Shown in pieces: positions 25,421-35,257 of a DNA stretch of 64,000 bases. Position numbers and translations under genes: made by a program. The number at the start of each line of letters is the position of its first letter. Position 1 is the stretch's first letter. The notes below the pieces were generated by a model. That model made no database searches. It saw nothing but the letters and a program-made list of their open reading frames with translations, and was not told the origin of the DNA. The stretch comes from Comamonas phosphati (GTDB taxonomy: Bacteria > Pseudomonadota > Gammaproteobacteria > Burkholderiales > Burkholderiaceae_C): contig NZ_BMEU01000003.1 in the NCBI RefSeq assembly GCF_014637085.1, positions 62,001 to 126,000 on the forward strand. The letters are read 5' to 3'.

Positions 25421-26446
25421 TCAGACCGGGGCCGCTGCCGGAGGCAAATCATCCTCGATCGCCTCCGGGTAGCGCGCAAAGCGCCGCCACTCACTGCCGT
25501 GCACGGGATCGTCGGACTTCCAGGGCCAGCCGCCGAACTGGGTGCTGCGGTAGTCCTGCATGGCCTGCATGATCTCCTGCTGCGTGTTCATCACGAACGG
25601 ACCGTACTGCGCCACCGGCTCGCCGATCGGCCGGCCCTGCAGCAGCACCAGCTCCACCGTGTCGTCGCCGGTGTTGACCAGTTCCAGATCGCTTTGCGCA
25701 GCTATGTGCATGGCCTGGTGGCTGTTCACAGCCTGGCCGGCAATCTGCAGGCTCTTGCCCACGAAGAAGTAGAGCATGCGGTGCGTCTCGGCGCCCTTGG
25801 CGCGGGGCATGGTCCAGCGTGCGCCGCTCTCCAGCGCCAGCGTCCAGATGGCCACGTCGCCCTCGGGCTGCGAGGCCCAGGACTCGGGCGGCGGCGCCAG
25901 CGGCTGCTCGGCGCCCGGCAGCTCGCCGGCCACCACGGTCACCGTGGTCTTCCTGCCGGCCGCATCCAGGTGCTCCAGACGCGGGATGCGCTCGTTCCAG
26001 AACATGGTGAAGTGCGGCGCCACCATCTTGCTGCGCGCGGGCAGGTTCAGCCAGATCTGGAACAGCTCCAGCGGATTCGGCTGGTCGCCGTGCAGCAGCG
26101 GGAACATTTCCGAGTGCTGTATGCCCTTGCCGGCCGTGAGCCACTGCACGTCGCCGCCGCCGAAGCGCGCGGCCGCGCCCAGCGAGTCGGAATGGTCGAT
26201 CAGGCCCTTGCGCACCAGGCCCGGAAAGCCCGGCACGCTGTCGCCGTGGTACATCGAGAAACCGTTCCTGGCGCTGAAGTCGCTGCCCATTTCACGGCCC
26301 TCGAACTCCACGGCCTGCACGCCCAGGCTGCCGTTGCTGGCCGGATAGGCATCATCGTGGTGGGCGCAGAACAGGAACGGGTCCAGGCAGGGCCAGCGCG
26401 GCCCCAGCGGCGCGCTTTCGAGGATGGGGTTGCGGGTGCTTGTCAT
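25421..26446 (-). CDS. pirin-family protein lacking the HPHRGFET metal motif
   Basis: Pirin-like bicupin of 341 residues starting at MTSTRNPILE with AAGGAGA upstream. The flanks of the N-terminal cupin are well conserved (MYHGDSVPGFP, then LVRKGLIDHSDSLG, GDVQWLTAGKGIQHSEMFP, FQIWLNLPARSKM). However, the segment that in homologues reads roughly HPHRGFETVT, holding the HxH iron ligands, is absent: VPGFP is followed directly by GLVRKG. The reading frame is kept, so the product may be made but should not bind metal normally. Another pirin (47867-48726) lacks the same segment. Either a true deletion or a sequence artefact. Confidence 0.8.
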   Translation of the reverse strand: MTSTRNPILESAPLGPRWPCLDPFLFCAHHDDAYPASNGSLGVQAVEFEGREMGSDFSARNGFSMYHGDSVPGFPGLVRKGLIDHSDSLGAAARFGGGDVQWLTAGKGIQHSEMFPLLHGDQPNPLELFQIWLNLPARSKMVAPHFTMFWNERIPRLEHLDAAGRKTTVTVVAGELPGAEQPLAPPPESWASQPEGDVAIWTLALESGARWTMPRAKGAETHRMLYFFVGKSLQIAGQAVNSHQAMHIAAQSDLELVNTGDDTVELVLLQGRPIGEPVAQYGPFVMNTQQEIMQAMQDYRSTQFGGWPWKSDDPVHGSEWRRFARYPEAIEDDLPPAAAPV

Positions 26447-26566
26447 GGTGTTCTCCTTGGGGGCCTGGCATGAGGCCAGGCCCGATGGGAAGAATATGCA
26501 GGCAAATGCCGGCATTGAAAGAGCTCATGGCTGGGACAGTCGCTGCGCTTTCTGCAACGCTGATCT

Positions 26567-27289
26567 TCATCCACGCGGCGGAATGTCCAGGCCTTTCCGC
26601 ACCGCCGGCCGGGCCTCGAAGGCCGCCAGCACGCGCTGCAGCTCGCGGAAGTCGCTCCAGCCCACCAGCTCGGCCGCGTTATAGCCCGTGGGCAGCGTGA
26701 TATTGCGCACCCAGGGCCAGAGGGCCAGATCGGCAATCGTGAAGCTGTCGCCCATGATCCACCGGCGGCCCTGCATGCGCTGCTCCAGCACGCCCAGCAG
26801 GCGCCGGGATTCGTTGAGGTAGCGGTCGCGCGGGCGCTTGTCCTCGTAGTCCTTGCCGCCGTATTTGTGGAAGAACCCCACCTGGCCGAACATGGGGCCC
26901 ACGCCGCCCATCTGGAACATCAGCCACTGCAGCGTCTCGTAGCGCGCCACGGGGTCGGCGGGCAGCAGCGGACTGGCGCTCTTCTCGGCCAGGTAGATGA
27001 GGATGGCGCCCGACTCGAACAGCGCCAGCGGCTTGCCGCCCGGGCCCTGCGGATCGATGATGGCCGGGATCTTGTTGTTGGGGAAGGTGCCCACGAACTC
27101 GGGCGTGAGCTGGTCGTCGGTCTCGAAGCTGACCCTATGCACCTCGTAGGGTAGCTGCATTTCCTCCAGCGCGATCGACACCTTCACGCCGTTGGGCGTG
27201 GGCAGCGAGTACAGCTGGATGCGGTCGGGATGCCGGGCCGGCCATTTGCGCGTGACGGAATAGTCGGCAAGTTGGGAGTGCTGTGTCAT
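26567..27289 (-). CDS. glutathione S-transferase, YfcG/YghU (Nu) type
   Basis: GST of 240 residues resembling the disulfide-bond oxidoreductases YfcG/YghU. The thioredoxin-like N domain has IQLYSLPTPNGVKVSIALEEM, with the Thr-Pro-Asn glutathione segment, the cis-Pro NNKIPAI and ESGAILIYLAEK. The all-alpha C domain contains QWLMFQMGGVGPMFGQVGFF, diagnostic for this subgroup, and SFTIADLALWPW. The start ATG at 27289 begins MTQHSQLADYSV. It uses glutathione to reduce disulfides or peroxides. It is divergent from the Cus operon (113-nt gap). Confidence 0.88.
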   Translation of the reverse strand: MTQHSQLADYSVTRKWPARHPDRIQLYSLPTPNGVKVSIALEEMQLPYEVHRVSFETDDQLTPEFVGTFPNNKIPAIIDPQGPGGKPLALFESGAILIYLAEKSASPLLPADPVARYETLQWLMFQMGGVGPMFGQVGFFHKYGGKDYEDKRPRDRYLNESRRLLGVLEQRMQGRRWIMGDSFTIADLALWPWVRNITLPTGYNAAELVGWSDFRELQRVLAAFEARPAVRKGLDIPPRG

Positions 27290-27402
27290 GGGCTGAGGTT
27301 CCTTGTGAACTTGCTTTCAATATGAGCGATTGATAGATCAAGATTATTTTCGAGAATCTTTTTATCAGCTCTTTCTGCAGTTTGGCTACACTTTCGGCTC
27401 TC

Positions 27403-27786
27403 ATGACGAGCCATCGCATTCACCGCCTGGCCACCGCCTTCCTGGTGGCGCTTTCGCTGCTGTTTTCACAGCTGGCCCTGGCTGGCTATGTCTGCCCGCA
27501 GGAAGACGGCGTCGAAGCGATGACGGCCAGGATGGAGGCCGGCCTGCCGTGCGAAGGCATGGACCGGCAGCAGCCCGTCCTGTGCCACCAGCACACCAAT
27601 GCCCCGGACGTGGCCTTCGAGGCAGCCAAGCTGCCCATGGCCTCGCTGCCGGCCATCGTGCAGGTGCTGGCACTGCCCATGGTGCCGGAGGCCGAGGCAG
27701 CGCTTGCCGCGCCCCGGCCCGCCGCCCTGGAGGCACGCCCGCCTCCGGAGCCGCTTTTTCTCTCCACCCTCAGACTCAGAGTCTGA
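27403..27786 (+). CDS. small exported protein at the head of the cus operon
   Basis: Protein of 127 residues with a clear signal peptide (HRLATAFLVALSLLFSQLALA, cut before GYVCPQ). The mature part has cysteines in YVCPQ, LPCEG and VLCHQH plus several Met residues, followed by an Ala/Pro-rich tail. It is not a recognised enzyme. Small Cys/His/Met exported proteins of this kind often precede copper-efflux operons and may bind metal in the periplasm. The ATG at 27403 is chosen; there is no good ribosome site, and an in-frame TTG lies 7 codons upstream. It is 74 nt before the CusC-like gene on the same strand. Confidence 0.6.
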   Translation: MTSHRIHRLATAFLVALSLLFSQLALAGYVCPQEDGVEAMTARMEAGLPCEGMDRQQPVLCHQHTNAPDVAFEAAKLPMASLPAIVQVLALPMVPEAEAALAAPRPAALEARPPPEPLFLSTLRLRV

Positions 27787-27860
27787 TCACTCCGCCGACT
27801 GACCGGTGCCGGCGTGGCCTGTCCACGCGCCGGCAGGCCCTCGTTCGTCACGGAGTTTCC

Positions 27861-29093
27861 ATGTCCCCCAGATTCATGCGGGCAGCTTCCGTAGCTGCCG
27901 CCCTCCTGCCGGCCATTGCGGCGGCAGAACCGATTTCATTCGACCAGGCGCTGCGCCTCGCCGGACAACGCTCCGAAGCGGCTCGCGCGGCCCAGGCATC
28001 AGCGCTGGGCGCCAGCGAATCCGTCCAGGCTGCGGGCCAATTACCCGACCCCATGCTGCGCGCCGGCATCGACAACCTGCCGGCCACGGGCGCCGACCGG
28101 TGGAGCACGACCCGCGAGTCGATGACGACGCAGCGCATCGGCATCAGCCAGGAGTGGATCTCGGCCGACAAGCGTGCTGCACGCGAAAGCGCCGCGCAGG
28201 CCAAGGCCGATCGAGACACGGTCCAAAAAAGCGCAGCCGAGGCCGACGCCCGGCTGCAGGCTGCGCTGGCCTATGTCGATGCCTGGTACGCGGGGGAAGC
28301 GCTCCAGCTGACCACCCGGACCGAGCACCACCTGCACGAGGAGCTGGAGGCGGCCAAGAGCCGCCTGGCCGCAGCTGCAGGCAGCGGCGCCGAAGCTTTG
28401 CAGCTCATGTCGGCCAAAGGCATTGCGGAGGATGAGAGCGAAGAGGTTCGCCAGCAGCAGTCGGCCGCCATGGTGGGCCTGCAGCGCTGGACCGGCATTC
28501 TTCCCGACGTCCTCACCAAGCCGCCCGCGTTCCCCACGCCTGCCGAGCGGGACTACGTGACCGGGTCTCCCGCCGTCACCGGATTGCAAAGCGAAGTCGA
28601 AGTGGCCCGTCGGAATGCAGCCGTCGCAGCCAGCGAGCGCTCTGCCAACTGGACCTGGGAGCTGTCCTATGGCCGGCGCACCGGCTATTCCGACCTGGTG
28701 TCGGTCGGCGTCAGCATTCCGCTGCAGGTCGCACCAAGCCAGCGCCAGGACCGCGAAACCTCGGCCAAGCTGGCCATGGTCGACAAGGCCGAGGCCGACT
28801 TGGCCGAGGGGATGCGCGCCGCCACGGCCGACTACCGCACCTTGGCCGGCGATGCGGCCCGCCTGCGGCAGCGTATCGAGCGATACCAAGGCTCCGTCGT
28901 GGCCCCGGCCCGGCAGCGCACCTTGGCCGCCCTGGCGGCCTACCGCTCCAGCCAGTCGCCGCTGTCCGCATGGTTCGAAGCCCGGCACGCCGAGGTCGAT
29001 GCCCACAAGAAGCTGCTCTCGCTGCAGCGCGACCTGGTCCGCACGCAGGCCCAACTGGCTTTCAAGCCCATCGCTCACGGAGGTGCCCGATGA
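27861..29093 (+). CDS. cusC: CusC/CzcC-type outer-membrane efflux protein
   Basis: TolC-family channel of 410 residues for heavy-metal RND efflux. It has a signal peptide ending AIAAA before EPISFDQAL, with no lipobox cysteine, followed by long helical segments rich in Ala/Glu/Gln (SEAARAAQASALGASESVQAAG and RLQAALAYVDAWYAGEAL regions) and a C-terminal helical repeat. The ATG at 27861 was chosen because similarity and the signal peptide begin here; the frame opens much earlier. Its TGA overlaps the ATG of the CusB gene, so the genes are translationally coupled. Confidence 0.85.
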   Translation: MSPRFMRAASVAAALLPAIAAAEPISFDQALRLAGQRSEAARAAQASALGASESVQAAGQLPDPMLRAGIDNLPATGADRWSTTRESMTTQRIGISQEWISADKRAARESAAQAKADRDTVQKSAAEADARLQAALAYVDAWYAGEALQLTTRTEHHLHEELEAAKSRLAAAAGSGAEALQLMSAKGIAEDESEEVRQQQSAAMVGLQRWTGILPDVLTKPPAFPTPAERDYVTGSPAVTGLQSEVEVARRNAAVAASERSANWTWELSYGRRTGYSDLVSVGVSIPLQVAPSQRQDRETSAKLAMVDKAEADLAEGMRAATADYRTLAGDAARLRQRIERYQGSVVAPARQRTLAALAAYRSSQSPLSAWFEARHAEVDAHKKLLSLQRDLVRTQAQLAFKPIAHGGAR

Positions 29094-30601
29094 AGCGCAC
29101 AGCACTTGTCACGTCTTTGCTGGCGGCCGGCGTACTGCTGGCCGCCGGCGGCTTCCTTCTTGGCCGCGCCACCGTCCATGGCGATGCGCCCCCGGCAACA
29201 GCCGCCCCGCAACCCACGGCGCCCGCCGGCGAACGCAAGATTCTCTACTGGCATGACCCCATGGTGCCGGGGCCGCGTTTTGACAAGCCCGGCAAGTCGC
29301 CGTTCATGGACATGCAGCTGGTGCCCGTCTACGCCGACGACGCCGACGACGCAGGCGTCAAGATCAGCCCCGCAGTGCAGCAGAGCCTGGGCATACGGAC
29401 CGCCACGGTCAAGCGGGCCGACATCAGCGCGTCGATTGATGCCGTGGGCACGGTGCAGTTCGACGAGCGCCTGAGCGTTGCCGTCCAGACCCGGGTGGCG
29501 GGCTATGTCGAGCACCTGGCGGTGCGTGCCCCCATGGAACGGGTGCGCCAGGGACAGGCGCTGGCCACCATTTTCGCGCCCGAGTGGCTGGGGCCGCAGA
29601 ACGAGCTGCTGGCGCTCCAGCGCGCGGGCGTGCCCCAGGACATCGTCGCCGCCGCCCGCGAGCGCATGCGTGCCATGTCCATCCCCGCGGACCTGGTCCG
29701 CAAAAGCGAGGAAACCGGGATCGCCCAGGCCCGCTACACGCTGCCGGCCCCGGCAAGCGGCGTGGTGACGGAACTCGGCATCCGGGAAGGCGTCCAGGTG
29801 TCGCCCGGCCTCACGCTGCTTCGCATCTCGGGCCTGGAGAAGGTCTGGGCCGTGGCCGAGGTGCCCGAGGCACAGGCGCTAAGCCTCACGCCGGGCCAGA
29901 AGGTCAAGGCCGTGCTGCAAGCCGATCCGTCCCAGTCCTTTGACGGCGAGCTGAAGGAAATCCTGCCCCAGGTCAACGCCGGCACGCGCACCTTGCAGGC
30001 GCGGTTCGAGGTCGACAACCGCAGCGGCAAGCTGATCCCGGGCCTGCTGCTGCGCCTGCAGATCAACGGCGCAGCGGCCTCCCGCCTGGTGCTGCCGGCC
30101 GAAGCCGTCATCCGTACCGGCACCCGTGCCCTGGCCATTGTCCGCAAGGAATCGGGCAGCTTCGAGCCTCGGGAAATCCAGCTCGGAGAAGACCTGGGCG
30201 ACCGGCTGGAGGTGCTGCAAGGCTTGCGCGAGGGCGACGACGTGGTCGCCAGCGGCCAGTTCCTGGTGGACTCCGAAGCACGGCTCAAGTCGGCCCTGGG
30301 AGCCATGGACGCCGGCCCATCCCGGCCGGCGTCCGCTGCGACAGCCCAAGCCCCCGCCGTCTACCGCGCGCAAGGCAAGGTGGAGAGCATCGACGACGAC
30401 GGGATCACGATCTCGCACGGCCCCGTGCCCGGCCTCAAATGGCCGGCCATGACCATGGGCTTCGGCAAGGCCGACGCGGCAACGTTCGGCGGCCTCAAGC
30501 CAGGCGATGCGGTGCGCTTCGAATTCAGGAAAGGCGGCCCCATGGATTGGGAAATCGTTTCCGTGCAAAAAACCGCCAGCGCCACCGGAGACGCCAAGTG
30601 A
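29090..30601 (+). CDS. cusB: CusB periplasmic adaptor with a fused C-terminal CusF domain
   Basis: Membrane-fusion protein of 503 residues linking CusA to CusC. An N-terminal membrane anchor (residues 1-25) is followed by a heavy-metal-binding segment ([20 protein letters not shown] and [10 protein letters not shown], about 46-80) with the metal-binding Met residues, then the barrel-sandwich/beta-barrel/helical hairpin domains ([21 protein letters not shown]). The last 85 residues or so are a CusF-like domain with KWPAMTMGF, including the Trp and Met ligands, so the metallochaperone is covalently attached. The ATG overlaps the CusC stop, and the 3' end overlaps the CusA GTG. Confidence 0.9.
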   Translation: MKRTALVTSLLAAGVLLAAGGFLLGRATVHGDAPPATAAPQPTAPAGERKILYWHDPMVPGPRFDKPGKSPFMDMQLVPVYADDADDAGVKISPAVQQSLGIRTATVKRADISASIDAVGTVQFDERLSVAVQTRVAGYVEHLAVRAPMERVRQGQALATIFAPEWLGPQNELLALQRAGVPQDIVAAARERMRAMSIPADLVRKSEETGIAQARYTLPAPASGVVTELGIREGVQVSPGLTLLRISGLEKVWAVAEVPEAQALSLTPGQKVKAVLQADPSQSFDGELKEILPQVNAGTRTLQARFEVDNRSGKLIPGLLLRLQINGAAASRLVLPAEAVIRTGTRALAIVRKESGSFEPREIQLGEDLGDRLEVLQGLREGDDVVASGQFLVDSEARLKSALGAMDAGPSRPASAATAQAPAVYRAQGKVESIDDDGITISHGPVPGLKWPAMTMGFGKADAATFGGLKPGDAVRFEFRKGGPMDWEIVSVQKTASATGDAK

Positions 30602-33600
30602 TCGCCGCCCTGATCCGCTGGTCCATCGCCAACCGATTCCTGGTGCTGGCCGCCACCGCGCTCCTCGTGGCGGCCGGCCTCTGGTCGGCATCGCGCACGC
30701 CGGTCGACGCCTTGCCGGACCTGAGCGACGTGCAGGTGATCGTCCGCACCACCTACCCGGGCAAACCGCCCCAGGTGGTGGAGGACCTGGTGACCTACCC
30801 GTTGACCACGACCATGCTCAGCGTTCCCGGAGCCAAGACCGTCCGGGGCTATTCGTTCTTTGGCGACTCCTTCGTCTACATCCTGTTCGACGACAAGACC
30901 GATCCGTACTGGGCGCGCTCGCGGGTGGTGGAGTACCTGAACCAGGTGCAAAGCCGCCTGCCGGCGGGCGCGACGGCGGCGCTGGGGCCCGATGCCACCG
31001 GCGTGGGCTGGGTCTACGAGTACGCGCTGGTCGACCGCAGCGGCCATTCCGACATCGGGCAGCTGCGTGCGCTCAACGACTGGCTTCTGAAGTTCGAGCT
31101 GAAAACCGTGCCGGACGTGGCGGAAATCGCCAGCATCGGCGGCATGGTCCGCCAGTACCAGGTGGTGCTCGATCCCGACCGCATGCGGGCGCTGGGCATC
31201 ACGCAATCCATGGTCGTGCAGGCCCTGCAGAAGGCCAATCAGTCGTCGGGCGGCTCGGTGGTGGAGATCGCCGAGACGGAATACATGGTGCGCTCGCGCG
31301 GGTTCCTGCAGTCGCTGGATGACTTCCGCACCATCCCGCTGGCCCTGGGCGGCGCCACGCCCGTCATGCTGCGGGACGTGGCCACCGTCCAGATCGGCCC
31401 GGAAATGCGCCGCGGCATTGCCGAGCTCGATGGCGAGGGGGAAGTCGCCGGCGGCGTGGTGGTCATGCGCTCCGGCAAGAATGCCCGCGCCACCATCGAG
31501 GCGGTCAAGGCCAGGCTGGAGGCGCTCAAGCCCAGCCTGCCCAAGGGCGTCGAGGTGGTGGAGACCTATGACCGCTCCCAGCTGATCGACCGGGCCGTCG
31601 ACAACCTGCGCCTCAAGCTCCTGGAGGAGTTCGCGGTCGTCGCCGTGGTCTGCGCCGTGTTCCTGTTCCACCTGCGGTCCGCGCTGGTGGCGGTGGTGAC
31701 CCTGCCCATCGGGGTCCTTGCCGCCTTCGGCGTGATGCACTGGCAAGGCGTGAGCGCGAACATTCTTTCGCTGGGCGGGGTGGCGATTGCCCTGGGAGCC
31801 ATGGTGGACGCCTCCGTCGTCCTGGTCGAAGCTGCGCACAAGCATCTGGAGCAGTTCCAGCAGCGGCACGGGCGTCCGCCGTCCGTGGGCCAGCGCTGGG
31901 AGCTGATCGCCGCAGCCGCGGTGGAGGTGGGGCCGGCACTGTTCTTCTCGCTGCTGGTGATCACGCTGTCGTTCCTGCCGGTGTTCACACTGGAGTCCCA
32001 GGAGGGACGGCTGTTCTCGCCGCTGGCGTTGACCAAGACCTACGCCATGGCGGCGGCAGCCGGCCTGTCGGTGACGCTGGTGCCGGTGTTGATGGGCTAC
32101 CTGATCCGGGGACGCATACCGAGGGAGACCGCGAACCCGATCAACCGCGGCCTCATCGCCCTCTACCGGCCGGCGCTGGAGCTGGTGCTGCGCTTTCCCC
32201 GGGCGACGCTGCTGGCGGCTGGCCTGGCCCTGGCCATCACCGCGATTCCGGTCATGCGCCTGGGCGGTGAGTTCATGCCGCCGCTGGACGAAGGCGACCT
32301 GCTGTACATGCCTTCGGCCCTGCCTGGCCTCTCCGTCTCCAAGGCATCGGCGCTGCTGCAGCAGACCGACAGGCTCATCAAGACCGTGCCCGAGGTCAAG
32401 CGCGTGTTCGGCAAGGCGGGACGGGCCGATACCGCCACCGATCCGGCGCCGCTGGAGATGTTCGAGACCACCATCCAGTTCAAGCCGCGCGAGCAGTGGC
32501 GCCCGGGCATGACGCCGGAGACGCTGGTCGAGGAGCTCGACCGGGTGGTCAAGGTGCCGGGCCTATCGAACGTGTGGGTGCCCCCCATCCGCAACCGCAT
32601 CGACATGCTGGCCACCGGCATCAAGAGCCCCGTGGGCATCAAGGTCGCCGGGCCCGACCTGGCCACCATCGACCAGCTGGCCGCGCAGGTCGAGGCGGCC
32701 GTGCGCGGGGTGCCGGGCGTTGCCTCCGCACTTGCCGAGCGCCTGACCGGCGGCCGGTACATCGACGTCGACGTGGACCGGCAGGCCGCGGCACGGTTCG
32801 GCCTGTCCGTGGCCGACGTGCAGGCGGTCGTCTCCACCGCCATCGGCGGCGAGAACGCCGGGGAAGTCATACAGGGACGGGAGCGCTTCCCCGTGAACGT
32901 CCGCTACCCGCGCGAAATCCGCGATTCGCTCGAGCGCCTGCGCCGGCTGCCCTTTGTGACCGACAAGGGCGCCACCGTGCTGCTGCAGGATGTCGCCAAG
33001 GTCTTCATCGCGGAAGGCCCGCCCATGATCCGCAGCGAGAACGCCCGGCTCTCGGGATGGGTTTATGTCGACGTGCGCGGCCGGGACCTGCGCTCCGTCG
33101 TTCATGAGATGCAAGCCGCGGTCGGCAAGCAGGTGGCCCTGCCCGCCGGCTACGCGCTGTCCTGGTCCGGCCAGTTCGAGTACCTGGAGCGGGCCACGCA
33201 GCGCCTGAAGACCGTCGTGCCGCTCACGCTGGCCGTCATCTTCATGCTGCTCTACCTGCTGTTTCGCAGCGCGGGCGACGCCGCACTGGTCATGGCGGCC
33301 GTGCCGTTCTCGCTGGTCGGCGGCTTCTGGTTCATCTGGGCGCTGGGCCACGCGGTCTCGGTGGCCTCGGCCGTGGGGTTCATCGCCCTGGCCGGCGTTG
33401 CCGCCGAGTTCGGCGTCGTGATGCTGGTCTACCTGCAGAACGCCTGGAAACAGCATCTGGCCGCAGGCGAGGCGGACAATGAAGAGACGCTGCTCGCCGC
33501 CATCCGCGAAGGCGCCGTGATGCGGGTGCGGCCCAAGGCCATGACGGTGGCCGTCGTCATGGCGGGCCTGCTGCCCATCCTGGCCGGGCACGGCTCGGGC

Positions 33601-33744
33601 TCGGAAGTCATGACCCGCATCGCCGCCCCCATGGTCGGCGGCATGGTCACCGCGCCTTTGCTGAGCATGCTGGTCATCCCCGCTGCCTGGTACCTGATCC
33701 ATCGCCGGCGCCCAGGCGCTGAACGCCACGCTCCGAACCCCTAA
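30598..33744 (+). CDS. cusA: CusA-type heavy-metal RND efflux pump
   Basis: Proton-driven inner-membrane exporter of 1048 residues, HME-RND family, exporting Cu(I)/Ag(I). It begins [24 protein letters not shown] (TM1) at a GTG start that overlaps the CusB stop (GTGA), with GGAG upstream. [19 protein letters not shown], the proton-relay segment [16 protein letters not shown] in TM4, [14 protein letters not shown], and the paired periplasmic domains all match CusA/SilA rather than CzcA. The metal-path methionines were not individually verified. The frame opens 53 codons upstream, but that stretch lies within cusB. Confidence 0.93.
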   Translation: MIAALIRWSIANRFLVLAATALLVAAGLWSASRTPVDALPDLSDVQVIVRTTYPGKPPQVVEDLVTYPLTTTMLSVPGAKTVRGYSFFGDSFVYILFDDKTDPYWARSRVVEYLNQVQSRLPAGATAALGPDATGVGWVYEYALVDRSGHSDIGQLRALNDWLLKFELKTVPDVAEIASIGGMVRQYQVVLDPDRMRALGITQSMVVQALQKANQSSGGSVVEIAETEYMVRSRGFLQSLDDFRTIPLALGGATPVMLRDVATVQIGPEMRRGIAELDGEGEVAGGVVVMRSGKNARATIEAVKARLEALKPSLPKGVEVVETYDRSQLIDRAVDNLRLKLLEEFAVVAVVCAVFLFHLRSALVAVVTLPIGVLAAFGVMHWQGVSANILSLGGVAIALGAMVDASVVLVEAAHKHLEQFQQRHGRPPSVGQRWELIAAAAVEVGPALFFSLLVITLSFLPVFTLESQEGRLFSPLALTKTYAMAAAAGLSVTLVPVLMGYLIRGRIPRETANPINRGLIALYRPALELVLRFPRATLLAAGLALAITAIPVMRLGGEFMPPLDEGDLLYMPSALPGLSVSKASALLQQTDRLIKTVPEVKRVFGKAGRADTATDPAPLEMFETTIQFKPREQWRPGMTPETLVEELDRVVKVPGLSNVWVPPIRNRIDMLATGIKSPVGIKVAGPDLATIDQLAAQVEAAVRGVPGVASALAERLTGGRYIDVDVDRQAAARFGLSVADVQAVVSTAIGGENAGEVIQGRERFPVNVRYPREIRDSLERLRRLPFVTDKGATVLLQDVAKVFIAEGPPMIRSENARLSGWVYVDVRGRDLRSVVHEMQAAVGKQVALPAGYALSWSGQFEYLERATQRLKTVVPLTLAVIFMLLYLLFRSAGDAALVMAAVPFSLVGGFWFIWALGHAVSVASAVGFIALAGVAAEFGVVMLVYLQNAWKQHLAAGEADNEETLLAAIREGAVMRVRPKAMTVAVVMAGLLPILAGHGSGSEVMTRIAAPMVGGMVTAPLLSMLVIPAAWYLIHRRRPGAERHAPNP

Positions 33745-33766
33745 CCCTCTTCAGAAAGACAGCCTC

Positions 33767-34105
33767 ATGAAAGCCAACCACCTGCTTGCCGCCGCCCTCA
33801 CGCTGGCGGCGCTCACGACGGTCCATGCCCAGGACATGAAGATGCCCATGAAGCCTGCAGCCGCGGCGGCCGCGGCCAGCATGCCCCTGGTTGATGGAGA
33901 AGTCCGCAAGATTGACGCCCAGAAGAGCCTCATCGTCCTGCGCCACGGCGACATTCCGAACCTGGCCATGCCCGCCATGACCATGGGCTTCGAGGTGGCC
34001 GACAAGAAAATGCTGGACGGCCTGAAGGTCGGCGACAAGGTGAAGTTCCAGGCCCAGGCCGTCAACGGCAAGGCCATGGTGACGGAGCTGAAGCCGGTTC
34101 ATTGA
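33767..34105 (+). CDS. cusF: CusF-like periplasmic copper-binding protein
   Basis: Metallochaperone of 112 residues with a signal peptide (MKANHLLAAALTLAAL, cut after VHA) and an OB-like fold. The metal segment reads RHGDIPNLAMPAMTMGFEV. The His and the two Met ligands are kept, but the position that holds Trp in E. coli CusF is Met here. The CusF domain fused to CusB upstream keeps the Trp. The system therefore has two non-identical CusF sites. The Met-rich linker MKMPMKP just after the signal peptide may add metal binding. Last gene of the cus operon, 22 nt after cusA. Confidence 0.9.
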   Translation: MKANHLLAAALTLAALTTVHAQDMKMPMKPAAAAAAASMPLVDGEVRKIDAQKSLIVLRHGDIPNLAMPAMTMGFEVADKKMLDGLKVGDKVKFQAQAVNGKAMVTELKPVH

Positions 34106-34169
34106 CGCTCACGGGCTTCCCGCCGCTTGCAGCGCATGCCGCGGCGGGACCGGCCTGCGCCCGCGCACA

Positions 34170-35087
34170 TCAATCGCGCCCCGCGCCGCCCTGGTCCCGG
34201 GCCGCGCAGACCTGCCGCCAGAACATCTGCACGCAGGGCACGCTTTCGTCCTGGCGGCAGACCAGCGCGATGCGCGAATGGCGGGCCGCATCGGCCAGCG
34301 GCCGGAACACCACGCCCGGCGGGCAGATGCGCTCGTAGACGCTGGGCACTACCGAGACGCCCAGGCCCGCCGCCACCAGCGCCAGCATGGTGGCCGTCTC
34401 GCGCGCGGGCTGGGCGATGCGCGGCACGAAGCCGGCCTCGCTGCACAGCGCCAGGATGTGCTCGTGCAGGCCGCCGCCGAGCACGGCCGGGTGCAGCACG
34501 AAGGGCTGCCCGGCCATGGCCCGCAGCGCCAGCGGCTCGCCCGCCGCTGCCTTTTCATGCGCTGCCGGCAGGGCCAGCATGAGCTCGTCGCGCCACAGCG
34601 TCTGCTCGCGGATGGGCAGCGGAATGCGGAAGGCCGGCGAGGGCCGCATGAAGCCCACGTCGATCTGCCCGGCCGTCAGCGCCGCGATCTGCTCGCCCGT
34701 GGTCATGTGCTGCAGGTCCAGCTCCACCTGCGGATAGCGCTGGCGGAACTCGCCCAGCAGGCGCGAAAAACCCGCGAACAGCGGCACCGAGGCCGTGAAC
34801 GCAATGCGCAGCCGCCCGGCCAGGCCCGAGGCCGCCATGCGGCACAGCTCGCCCGCCTGCCGGTGCAGGGCCACGATCTGCCGCGCCTTGTCCTGCAGCA
34901 GCGCTCCGGCCGGCGTCAGCGCCACGGCGCGGCGCGAGCGCTCGAACAGCTGCGCGCCCATCTCCTGCTCCAGCAGGCGTATCTGCTGGCTCAGCGGCGG
35001 CTGGCTCATGTGCAGGCGCTGGGCCGCGCGGCTGAAGTTCAGCTCCTCGGCCACGGCCAGGAAACAGGTCAGGCGGCGCAAGTCCAT
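34170..35087 (-). CDS. LysR-family transcriptional regulator
   Basis: Regulator of 305 residues. The N-terminal HTH is NFSRAAQRLHMSQPPLSQQIRLLE, with LFERSRRAVALTPAG after it, followed by a periplasmic-binding-protein-like effector domain. The SQPPLSQQIRLLEQEMG pattern and overall sequence resemble the CatM/BenM/CbbR-like branch. It is divergent from the binding lipoprotein gene at 35258 across 170 nt, the standard arrangement for LysR control of the neighbour. No effector can be named. Confidence 0.88.
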   Translation of the reverse strand: MDLRRLTCFLAVAEELNFSRAAQRLHMSQPPLSQQIRLLEQEMGAQLFERSRRAVALTPAGALLQDKARQIVALHRQAGELCRMAASGLAGRLRIAFTASVPLFAGFSRLLGEFRQRYPQVELDLQHMTTGEQIAALTAGQIDVGFMRPSPAFRIPLPIREQTLWRDELMLALPAAHEKAAAGEPLALRAMAGQPFVLHPAVLGGGLHEHILALCSEAGFVPRIAQPARETATMLALVAAGLGVSVVPSVYERICPPGVVFRPLADAARHSRIALVCRQDESVPCVQMFWRQVCAARDQGGAGRD

Positions 35088-35257
35088 AAAACGAATTCCC
35101 TATCAAGTTCAGACGCAAACAGTATTGGACGCCCCCGGCGGCCGGCCCGGACAATGCGCAGTCCGTTTCGCTATCGCAAGCATAGTGTTCTGCGCCCACT
35201 CCACAATGGTTTGCGCCATATTTCCTTATAAATCGAGACTTTCCCGGGAGACAAGAC

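Noticed and set aside
26462-26482. GGCCTGGC/GCCAGGCC hairpin between GST and pirin genes as a terminator
   Set aside because: No T-tract on either side and it lies close to the pirin ribosome site; could be chance in GC-rich DNA.
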